8,635 nucleotides of DNA, taken from the NCBI GenBank assembly GCA_041642035.1, contig JBEPXC010000154.1, forward strand, positions 1 through 8,635. Direction: 5' to 3'. The notes below the pieces were generated by a model, which worked only from the letters and a program-made list of their open reading frames with translations, was not told the origin of the DNA and ran no database searches. Shown here in pieces: positions 1 to 6,542 of this stretch. The position numbers and the translations under genes are program-made. Position 1 is the stretch's first letter, and every line of letters starts with the position of its first letter. Source of the stretch: SKVR01 sp041642035. GTDB taxonomy: Bacteria; Bacteroidota; Bacteroidia; Bacteroidales; UBA7960.

Positions 1-128
1 ATGGCTTGGGATTAAGTGGAGATATGCATCTATTCCGTTTGTTTGCCCCTGTTTCACTGGGAGTGCAAGTTGCTTTCCCAATGGGAGAATCAGTGGCTTT
101 TCAAATGATCTACGGTGTAAGTTTATAG
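1..128 (+). CDS. C-terminal end of a probable outer-membrane beta-barrel protein (partial)
   Basis: An open frame enters from the left edge (first full codon at 3) and ends at TAG 126-128, giving 41 residues: GLGLSGDMHLFRLFAPVSLG, then a stretch ending VAFQMIYGVSL. Hydrophobic and polar residues alternate over short runs broken by turns (for example the PMGES turn), as in the last strands of a Bacteroidota outer-membrane beta-barrel domain. The start and the functional domains lie outside the window, so the family cannot be named. The only other frame without an early stop reads through a Cys/Gly-rich, protein-unlike sequence, which supports this frame. It is convergent with the neighbouring transferase gene and ends 2 bp from that gene's stop. 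Its orientation suggests it is not part of the polysaccharide locus. Barrel assignment is inference from pattern only. Confidence 0.5.
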   Translation, partial: GLGLSGDMHLFRLFAPVSLGVQVAFPMGESVAFQMIYGVSL

Positions 129-130
129 CA

Positions 131-1210
131 TTAGGCGACATTCCTGTTTTTATTTACATTGGCGACAATAAAGAGAAACAGGAATAAAACAATAAAGTAT
201 AGACCAAAAATCAAATGATGCATCACCTGCCATGTTTTGATGAAATGGGTAAGAGTAATGGCCATAAAAAAAGACACTAGAGAAAACGAAGAGAAAACTA
301 TGGCTACCTGCTTATCGGTAAGCCCCAGGTAAGATAAATGATGGGTGGTATGATCCTTACCACCTATAAACGGACTTTGCCCGCGGGCAATTCTCTTGTA
401 AAAAACGGTAGTGGTATCGATAATGGGCAAGGCAAAAACAACGGCAACAGATAAAAATCTCATTAGGGGAGTACTTTCAATAGAAAATCCTTCTCCATTC
501 CAGTAAAAATGAATCCCTACAAAAGCAAGCAAGATGCCTAGAAACTGGCTTCCGGTATCACCCATATACATTCTCGAGGGATTCCAGTTGTAATATAGAA
601 ATCCCAACAAGACAGCCATCAAACCAATGACTATGACTAGTGTGGGGTTTAACAAGTCATTGCGGAGCAATATTCCGGCAAATATTGTTACGGCAACCGA
701 TAAGGAAACTATGGTGGTAATGCCGTCCATATTGTCAAGCATATTGATGCTGTTCATCATACCAATCACCCAAAAAACCGTAAGAGTATAATTGAGCAAC
801 AGGCTATCAAAAATGGTTATGTAAGTACCTGTGGCAATAAGGATTAACCCACATAACAATTGAGAGAAGAACTTGATCCAGGGATGGGTGTTATAGGCAT
901 CATCAAATAGCCCGGTAAGAAAGCCAACAGTAACCACCAAAATCATTCCCATGGTTTGCAGGTTAAAGAAATTTTCTTGCGGAGGGATTAAAAAGGAAAT
1001 GAAGATGATAGAAAACAAAAAAATAATGTAGAAGGATATACCCCCCAATGCAGGCTTTGATGTGGAGCTCCATCTTATTATCGTTTCGCTGGTATTTCTA
1101 ATACCCAGATTACGGGAGAATTTCAATAAAAACCGGTTGATAATAAGAGAAAAAGCAAAGGCGGCAAGAAAAAAAATACTATAAACTAAAAGCAAGTGAT
1201 CAGTAACCAT
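131..1210 (-). CDS. WecA/MraY-family undecaprenyl-phosphate sugar-1-phosphate transferase
   Basis: This polytopic inner-membrane enzyme of the PNPT family should transfer a HexNAc-1-phosphate (GlcNAc-1-P in WecA) from its UDP-sugar to undecaprenyl phosphate, the first membrane step of repeat-unit assembly. About ten hydrophobic segments are visible across 359 residues. Numbered from the ATG, family motifs occur in order: KPALGG (52-57), the Asp pair D103/D104 in GLFDDAYN, NMLDNMDG (156-163) carrying the catalytic-type Asp residues, MGDTG with D218, and the cytoplasmic His motif GKDHTTHHL (284-292). All are intact. A TTG lies directly before the ATG at 1208-1210 and would add one residue; I prefer the ATG. 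The gene begins 22 bp after the epimerase stop, so co-transcription is likely, and it is the last gene of the run. The His motif resembles WecA-type enzymes more than MraY, and the context also argues against peptidoglycan MraY. The exact sugar is not readable from sequence. Confidence 0.9.
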   Translation of the reverse strand: MVTDHLLLVYSIFFLAAFAFSLIINRFLLKFSRNLGIRNTSETIIRWSSTSKPALGGISFYIIFLFSIIFISFLIPPQENFFNLQTMGMILVVTVGFLTGLFDDAYNTHPWIKFFSQLLCGLILIATGTYITIFDSLLLNYTLTVFWVIGMMNSINMLDNMDGITTIVSLSVAVTIFAGILLRNDLLNPTLVIVIGLMAVLLGFLYYNWNPSRMYMGDTGSQFLGILLAFVGIHFYWNGEGFSIESTPLMRFLSVAVVFALPIIDTTTVFYKRIARGQSPFIGGKDHTTHHLSYLGLTDKQVAIVFSSFSLVSFFMAITLTHFIKTWQVMHHLIFGLYFIVLFLFLFIVANVNKNRNVA

Positions 1211-1232
1211 CAATAAAACATTAGAAATTTAC

Positions 1233-1775
1233 TCAAAAGGGACTCTTGAAATCGTTAAACAAAGGGGCATTTTTATCCTTTTCAGAAACAATGGGATTTT
1301 CTATCCCCCAGTCAATATTCAACTGCGGATCAAACCATGCAATGGATGCTTCAGATTCTTTGTTGTAAACCTGTGAGCATTTGTAAAAGAAGATTGTATT
1401 TTCTTCCAGGGTAAGAAAGCCATGGGCAAAACCCGGGGGCAGCCAAAGCATATTTTTCTTTTGAGCGGAAATATGATATTTATAACACTGCCCATAGGTG
1501 GGTTCTGCTTTACGTAAATCAAGTGCCACATCTAATACCGAGCCTGAAATAACCCGTACTAACTTGCCCTGTTCCCAGGGAGGCAACTGAAAGTGTAAAC
1601 CCCTTAATACATTGGCACCAGACATGGATTGATTATCCTGAACAAAATTCACATCAAGACCGTACCGCTTAAATCTCTCATAATTCCATGCTTCAAAAAA
1701 ATAGCCTCTTTGGTCTTCAAAAACATCAGGCTCCAAAGCATAAAGTCCTTTAAAACCAGTTTCTAGTATCTCCAT
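1233..1775 (-). CDS. rfbC: dTDP-4-dehydrorhamnose 3,5-epimerase (RmlC/RfbC family)
   Basis: This is a cytosolic cupin enzyme that epimerises C3 and C5 of dTDP-4-dehydro-6-deoxy-D-glucose, the third step of dTDP-L-rhamnose synthesis. Its 180 residues equal the usual full length of the family. Visible motifs are VFEDQRGYFFE (18-28), the catalytic His in LRGLHFQ (H61), K71 and R74 in the KLVRV stretch, GSVLDVALDLR (78-88), the signature LWLPPGFAHGF (110-120), Tyr131 in FFYKCS at the position of the general acid, and SEKDKNAP (164-171) with D167. All key positions look intact, so the enzyme is probably active. The ATG at 1773-1775 gives an N-terminus that matches the family. It lies 108 bp after the autokinase gene. 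The partner genes rmlA, rmlB and rmlD are absent from the window, so the final sugar could also be another dTDP-6-deoxyhexose made through a 3- or 3,5-epimerase. Confidence 0.92.
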   Translation of the reverse strand: MEILETGFKGLYALEPDVFEDQRGYFFEAWNYERFKRYGLDVNFVQDNQSMSGANVLRGLHFQLPPWEQGKLVRVISGSVLDVALDLRKAEPTYGQCYKYHISAQKKNMLWLPPGFAHGFLTLEENTIFFYKCSQVYNKESEASIAWFDPQLNIDWGIENPIVSEKDKNAPLFNDFKSPF

Positions 1776-1883
1776 TCCAACACATAAGTTTTAATTAATT
1801 TATCCATCAACTTATCCTTGAATAAGACCGGGTACATCACAGTTCAAAATTCAGGTTTTTTATCGTTTCAATCCGACTTCTCT
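1776..1883 (-). other. Gap between the autokinase and epimerase genes, with a short overlapping ORF
   Basis: This 108-bp AT-rich spacer holds no hairpin terminator and no exact TAnnTTTG promoter element that I can find; the nearest partial match reads GAATTTTG. A minus-strand ORF of 24 codons runs from ATG 1835-1837 to TAG 1763-1765, overlapping the first 13 bases of the epimerase gene in another frame. It contains Lys, Leu and Tyr-rich residues but resembles no protein known to me. It may be chance, or a coupling leader. Read-through from the autokinase gene is the simplest way to express the two genes downstream. Confidence 0.3.
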
Positions 1884-4316
1884 TTATCTCCGGAATTTAG
1901 AGCTCGTTCTTAACAATCTTTTCCAGAGACCTGCTTTGCCCAGTCCAATTTGGTCATCATAATATCCATACCCATATCCACCGTAGTAATAACCGTAGGA
2001 ATAGCCTTTATCGTATCCATAAGAAGAATACTCCTTATCCACTGCATTTAGCACTACCGATAGATTCTGTATATGGCTTTCCTCTATCAGTCGGTTTACG
2101 TTCTGTATAAACATTCGTTTGGAGTAGTTTGCTTTGAAAATATAAATGGGGTAATCAGACATAAGGATACTCTTCATTCCGTCAGTTACGATTCCAACCG
2201 GTGGATTATCCACAATAACATAATCGTATATTGATTTGAGGTAAACAATCATTTCATCCATACGTGGGGTAAGGATAAGCTCTGAGGGGTTGGGGGGTAC
2301 GGGTCCGGCAGTAATAAAATCGAGGTTTTTTACTTTTGAGGGTTGAATACAGTCGTCGATACTGTCGATATTGGAGAGGATAGTGCTTACCCCCTTGATA
2401 TTTTCTACATTAAAGCCCAGGTGTATTTTGGGTTTACGCATATCAAAGTCGATCACGATCACTTTCTTATCGCTGAAAGCAAGAATACCGGCCAGGTTCA
2501 TAGCAAAAAATGTCTTTCCTTCTCCTGAAATGGTAGACGTAACGGCAACCAGTTTGGGGCCGGGGTCGTTATTGATAAACTGCAGATTGGTACGAATGGC
2601 CCGCAATGCTTCGGAGATTAATGATTTGGGCTTTTTGAGTACCAGCAGCTGATTGGATGGAATTTCACTTTTGTATTTGGGTATAACACCAATTACCGGT
2701 GCTTTGGTATATTTAAGGATGTCATGAAGCGAAGATATCTCATTGTAAAAAAGATACTTAAGCAAAAACACTCCTATACCCAAAAAGATAGCCGCGAGCA
2801 GGCTGCTGGCATAGATACCCCTGGGGTTTGGTGATATGGGCTGGCCGGGCACCCTTGAGTGTTCAAGGATGACACTTTGAGCCACATAACCCGCCTTGCT
2901 GATTGAATATTCGGCTTTTTTCTCTACCAGCTGGTTATAAAATCTTTCGTTAATGGAATGCACTCGTTGCAACATGCTATATTCAATCATACTATACCTT
3001 CCTCCCTGGTTCATAAGAAAAGATTCGTACGATTTAATTTTCTCATTCAGGTCAGCCAAACGTGTATCGAGGTTTTCCTTCAGAGTGGTGATACTTTCGA
3101 CAAGCATTCTTTTCTGAATATTTATCTGGTAGTTGAGGGCCTGTATCTGGCTGCTCTCCGGGGTTACCTGATAAAGAAGCTGCTCTCTTTCAACCAATAA
3201 ATCCTGCAGGGTTTGCATCATTCGCGAAACAATACCACTAAATTCGCTTCCTGCCAGAACAGAGATCAGTCGGTATATGTCCACATCTTCCTCCTGACTT
3301 AGGCTTTTTTCTATTTCTGTGAATATACTGTTCTCCAGCTGAAGCATCACGATCTGATTTTCAAGTTCTGCTATCCGCCCCTGCAAGGTTGGCAAAGGAG
3401 TTAGGGTAACTTCATCAATCCCATGCTCTTTTTTAAACTCCTCCAGTTCTATTTCCGAATCCGACAGTTTAACAAAAAGTAAATCAAGTTGCTGATCAAT
3501 AAAATCCAAAATGTTGTTGGCGCTTTCGGCCTTTTTTTCCAAATCGTACAGGCTAAATTCATCCGCAATAACATTTACGATATCTGATGCTTTATGGGCA
3601 TTGGTGCCCTGATAGCTGATCTGAATTGTTTTTGCTGCTGAATTGAGTATGTTGATACGAATATCTTTGTTGTAAACTGCAGCGAAGGTTTCAGGGTTGT
3701 TTATGGTGAAAAAATACAGATTACGATTGAGCATGCTTTGTTGCTGGGTAATGGTACTAAAACTATGAATATCCAGTAAAATATCCATTTCCGGAAAGGA
3801 AACCACCTTGTTAACAGGGATTTCACGTTTGTGCTGTTCTCCTCTCATATCGTATGACAGTAAGACTTTCTGCGGACTCACAAAGTCAACATTAATGGGT
3901 ACTCCATAAATCGCAGCATTCTTTACCTGTGTCTCGACCCGAAATGGGGCATTGCGATAGGATTCGGTGTTTAAGACCCTGCCCTTAGAAAAATAAGAGA
4001 CATCAAGGGGTAATTTGGAAAGAGCCCTTTGCAGAAAAACAGATGAACGCATTAGTTCAATCTGCTTGGCCATATCATCCTCATAAATATCGGCTGTGGG
4101 TAATATTCGTGTCACCTGGCTTTGAGATCCAAGCTGGATGGTTGTAGAGGTTTGATAAATAGGGGGGGTATATCTGAGATAAAGCCAGGCACCAGATAAC
4201 GCCAGAATGACAAACACTACCGGAAACAAAATATTCCGTTTGGCGATATAAAAAAAGAGCTTTATATCGAGTTCATCGTTGATGGAAGATATTTTTTTGT
4301 TTGCTTCCGGGGTCAT
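1884..4316 (-). CDS. Wzc-like polysaccharide co-polymerase with C-terminal BY-family tyrosine kinase
   Basis: This inner-membrane protein should set polymer chain length and cycle with the outer-membrane exporter by autophosphorylation on tyrosine. Its 810 residues contain an N-terminal Wzz-like region with TM1 (about 29-48), a long periplasmic domain with predicted coiled coil (about 260-480), a Pro-rich approach VPGQPISPNP (489-498), and TM2 (about 501-523). The cytoplasmic kinase follows: E-x2-R-x2-R oligomerisation motif (E569, R572, R575), Walker A TISGEGKT (595-602), Walker A' IDFDMRKP (622-629, D623 and D625), and Walker B VIVDNPP (700-706, D703). A cluster of 12 tyrosines fills 763-786. 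Walker B reads DNPP where DTPP or DSPP is more usual. The fused kinase resembles proteobacterial Wzc rather than the split firmicute CapA/CapB type. The ATG at 4314-4316 lies 4 bp after the stop of the export lipoprotein gene, implying translational coupling. No cognate Wzb-type phosphatase is in the window. Confidence 0.95.
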   Translation of the reverse strand: MTPEANKKISSINDELDIKLFFYIAKRNILFPVVFVILALSGAWLYLRYTPPIYQTSTTIQLGSQSQVTRILPTADIYEDDMAKQIELMRSSVFLQRALSKLPLDVSYFSKGRVLNTESYRNAPFRVETQVKNAAIYGVPINVDFVSPQKVLLSYDMRGEQHKREIPVNKVVSFPEMDILLDIHSFSTITQQQSMLNRNLYFFTINNPETFAAVYNKDIRINILNSAAKTIQISYQGTNAHKASDIVNVIADEFSLYDLEKKAESANNILDFIDQQLDLLFVKLSDSEIELEEFKKEHGIDEVTLTPLPTLQGRIAELENQIVMLQLENSIFTEIEKSLSQEEDVDIYRLISVLAGSEFSGIVSRMMQTLQDLLVEREQLLYQVTPESSQIQALNYQINIQKRMLVESITTLKENLDTRLADLNEKIKSYESFLMNQGGRYSMIEYSMLQRVHSINERFYNQLVEKKAEYSISKAGYVAQSVILEHSRVPGQPISPNPRGIYASSLLAAIFLGIGVFLLKYLFYNEISSLHDILKYTKAPVIGVIPKYKSEIPSNQLLVLKKPKSLISEALRAIRTNLQFINNDPGPKLVAVTSTISGEGKTFFAMNLAGILAFSDKKVIVIDFDMRKPKIHLGFNVENIKGVSTILSNIDSIDDCIQPSKVKNLDFITAGPVPPNPSELILTPRMDEMIVYLKSIYDYVIVDNPPVGIVTDGMKSILMSDYPIYIFKANYSKRMFIQNVNRLIEESHIQNLSVVLNAVDKEYSSYGYDKGYSYGYYYGGYGYGYYDDQIGLGKAGLWKRLLRTSSKFRR

Positions 4317-4320
4317 TTGG

Positions 4321-5064
4321 CTAATTAAACAGTGAATAAACTAAAAGGGCTGTAGTTACTAATGATAAATATGGCGTAACATTTTCCAGTATTCGTTGTG
4401 GCACCCTCTCGCGTGGTTCAACATAAATAATATCATTGGCCTGAATAATGATATCGGCGTTACGCATTCCCTCCAAGGTGGAAAGATCGAGCAAAAACAC
4501 CTGCGGATTACTCAAATCGCCCCGAATCACCTTTATGCGGTTGGCACGACCATCGGCAATCCCGCCGGCTAAAGCCAAAGCTTCCAATATATTGGTATTG
4601 GTGTTTTCCAGGTAAACCACACTTGATGTACCACCCCGCCCCCCAGGAAATATCGTTACCCGGTGATTAGTAACGTGCAACTTAACGAAGGGATTGTTGT
4701 AATATTGGGTATAACAGGCTTCCAAAAACTGTTCTGCTTGCCGAAGCGTCATTCCGCTAAGCTTTGTGCGCCCCAAAACCGGAAGATTCACCATACCATC
4801 AAATTCAATCAAATAACTTTGGTCATCCCGCTGTTGCTGTTGGTTCATGGGCGCGATGGGATCAATAAGTCGTTCTCCGCGGTTGGTGTATAACCGAAAG
4901 TACAATTGATCATTGGGGGCTAGCAAATACTCTTGCTGTGGCTGCCCTTCAGAAATCTCCGTAAACTCATACCCCTTGGGCGTTCGTAACATACGCTCAG
5001 GATTCAGAATTTGACAAGATGTAAAAAGGAATGTAAAAAATAATATCGTCCAATATTTATTCAC
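4321..5064 (-). CDS. Wza-like polysaccharide export lipoprotein (PES and SLBB domains)
   Basis: This outer-membrane lipoprotein should form the export channel that works with the adjacent Wzc-like protein. Numbered from the GTG at 5062-5064 (247 aa), it has a short basic N-terminus, a hydrophobic signal core and a lipobox ending FTSC with the lipidated Cys at 17. The polysaccharide export (Poly_export) domain follows, with YLLAPNDQLYFRLY (46-59) and GMVNLPVLGRTKLSGMTLRQ (90-109). An SLBB beta-grasp region (about 134-190, with EALALAGGIADG) comes next, then NDIIYVEPR and a C-terminal hydrophobic helix (about 227-245) that would span the outer membrane. E. coli Wza is about 380 aa; this short form is common in Bacteroidota. 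There is no ATG before the signal sequence: the frame opens after a stop at 5089-5091 and offers only GTG 5062-5064, TTG 5068-5070 or CTG 5071-5073. GTG gives the most typical signal peptide, but TTG (249 aa) is possible. Confidence 0.92.
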   Translation of the reverse strand: MNKYWTILFFTFLFTSCQILNPERMLRTPKGYEFTEISEGQPQQEYLLAPNDQLYFRLYTNRGERLIDPIAPMNQQQQRDDQSYLIEFDGMVNLPVLGRTKLSGMTLRQAEQFLEACYTQYYNNPFVKLHVTNHRVTIFPGGRGGTSSVVYLENTNTNILEALALAGGIADGRANRIKVIRGDLSNPQVFLLDLSTLEGMRNADIIIQANDIIYVEPRERVPQRILENVTPYLSLVTTALLVYSLFN

Positions 5065-5106
5065 TTGCAACAGGGGTATTAATGCTTTTTACGGTAAATT
5101 TTCCTG

Positions 5107-5141
5107 CAAAATTAACAAAAGCTTTGGTTATGCAGGCCAAA
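5107..5141 (-). promoter_or_regulatory. Candidate Bacteroidota-type promoter for the wza-wzc part of the operon
   Basis: On the minus strand, TAATTTTG (5114-5107) matches the Bacteroidota -7 consensus TAnnTTTG exactly. A TTTG at 5141-5138 could serve as the -33 element, but the 23-bp spacer is somewhat long for this class. The site lies in a 165-bp gap, about 43 bp upstream of the GTG start of the export lipoprotein. It would give wza and wzc their own transcript in addition to read-through from the glycosyltransferase gene. It is sequence-match evidence only. Confidence 0.35.
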
Positions 5142-5229
5142 AAGTATCTTTTTAACGTAAATGCGAAATTATAGTTAACCCATATTAGAATCTCTGGTGC
5201 CAGCTTTGTATTTACCCGTGTCATTAAAA

Positions 5230-6459
5230 TCAAATCTCTTGCGGGAGCCGGGAAAGATTATCAATGGGTGATTTTTGCGCCAGCAAATCGTAATATAGTG
5301 TTTCCATTTCACTCACCAGACGATTGTAATGGAATTTTTCTCCCACCTGTTGCCATCCCTTTTGTGAAAATTCAAATCGCAAGTCATCATTTTCAATCAG
5401 GGTCACAAGTTTAGCTGCAAAATCATCGGCATCACCATTCTTTGTCAGCAAAGCAGTTTCACCCGGCACCACAACATTTTCAATACCTCCTACCCGGGTA
5501 GAGACCACCGGAGTTCCGGCTGCCTGTGCTTCAATAAGGCTCACAGGCGTTCCTTCATTAAGAGAGGTTAAGGCAACAATATCCAAGCCAGCATTTACGT
5601 AGTCCATTTGGGTTATCCAACTGGTAAAGGTAAGGGTGGCCGGTTTAAAATCTCCTTGTCCGTTTACAAAATCAATACCCAAATCAATTGCTTTTTGCTT
5701 AATGGAATCGCGCGATTCACCATCTCCGATGATAAAAGCCCTGATTTTTCTATTGGTCTTTGTTTTAGCGATCTTTATAGCCTCCAAAAACATAGAATGA
5801 TTTTTGATAGGCACCAGGCGGCCAATAATCCCTATGGCAATTTCATTGTCCTGCAACTGATATTTTTCTCTAAAGGCCAATCTTTTCTCACTTATATTCT
5901 TTCGAAAGTGATCCAATTCAAAACCCAGGGGAATAACACTTATTTTATCGGCAGGACATATTCTATACCGATAAGATAGATCAAGTTTCTGGTTCTCGCT
6001 GATGGCTATTATCTTACTGCTCTTTGCGGCCAGATGTCTTTCTATTGATTTGTATAAAGATGTTTTCCATTGACTGAAATACGAATCAAATACATGCCCG
6101 TGAAAGGTATGCACAATAACAGGCACTTTCATACTCAGGGCAGCATGACGCCCCAATGCACCGGCTTTAGACGCATGGGTATGCACTATGTCGGGACGAA
6201 AATCCCGGATGATGGATTTTATCTTCTGAAAAGCCTGATAATCAAAAACAGCAGAAACCTCCCTCTGCATCTGAGGTATAATAAAGGGTTCTATCCCCAG
6301 TTGATTAACTATATATTCGGAATTCTTTTCACTGGCATCGTTGGGACCCCCAATCAAAAGAGTTTCGAAATCGCTGCTGAGATATTTGGCAAGGAAGGCG
6401 GCATTGTAAGTAGGACCGCCCAGATTAAACCTGTTTAAAATGCGTAAAATTCGTGGCAT
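5230..6459 (-). CDS. GT4-family glycosyltransferase (GT-B fold)
   Basis: A cytosolic or membrane-associated retaining glycosyltransferase of 409 residues, probably adding one sugar to the lipid-linked repeat unit. The N-terminal Rossmann domain carries the glycine loop RFNLGGP (10-16), PDIVHTHASKAGALGRHAA (89-107) and HTFHGHVF (117-124), typical of acceptor-side motifs. The C-terminal donor-binding domain starts near 205 with IGIIGRLVPIKNH (209-221), continues with AFIIGDGE (241-248), and contains the family E-x7-E motif (E302 and E310 in NEGTPVSLIE) followed by AQAAGTPVVSTRVGGIENVV. These residues define GT4 clearly; donor and linkage cannot be read. The ATG at 6457-6459 directly precedes the family's N-terminal strand. 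There is no visible Shine-Dalgarno sequence. The gene is 83 bp downstream of the asnB-type gene and 165 bp before the export lipoprotein gene, same strand, so it is probably in one transcription unit with them. Confidence 0.92.
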   Translation of the reverse strand: MPRILRILNRFNLGGPTYNAAFLAKYLSSDFETLLIGGPNDASEKNSEYIVNQLGIEPFIIPQMQREVSAVFDYQAFQKIKSIIRDFRPDIVHTHASKAGALGRHAALSMKVPVIVHTFHGHVFDSYFSQWKTSLYKSIERHLAAKSSKIIAISENQKLDLSYRYRICPADKISVIPLGFELDHFRKNISEKRLAFREKYQLQDNEIAIGIIGRLVPIKNHSMFLEAIKIAKTKTNRKIRAFIIGDGESRDSIKQKAIDLGIDFVNGQGDFKPATLTFTSWITQMDYVNAGLDIVALTSLNEGTPVSLIEAQAAGTPVVSTRVGGIENVVVPGETALLTKNGDADDFAAKLVTLIENDDLRFEFSQKGWQQVGEKFHYNRLVSEMETLYYDLLAQKSPIDNLSRLPQEI

Positions 6460-6542
6460 TTAATTCGGAGAATTATTAACTTGATTCTTAGAGGCTGCAA
6501 TATTACTAAAAAGCTGTTAATGACTAATTAATAATCGCATAT

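Noticed and set aside
1959..2030. Low-complexity repeat resembling a tandem DNA repeat
   Set aside because: The repetition comes from Tyr and Gly codons of the kinase C-terminal tail, a known property of the protein family, not from an independent DNA repeat.
2343..2652. Plus-strand ORFs of 61 and 93 codons inside the kinase gene
   Set aside because: They lie wholly opposite the conserved Walker A and A' region of the autokinase, whose motifs are unambiguous; they have no recognisable domain and no upstream signals.
5608..6438. Plus-strand ORFs of 122-123 codons opposite the GT4 gene
   Set aside because: They mirror a full-length glycosyltransferase with intact motifs and their translations look like non-coding sequence; treated as antisense shadows.
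6461..6475. Perfect 6-bp inverted repeat TAATTC-GGA-GAATTA just upstream of the GT4 start
   Set aside because: The stem is short and A/T-rich, so it would be unstable, and such small dyads are expected by chance in AT-rich spacers. It has no U-tract.
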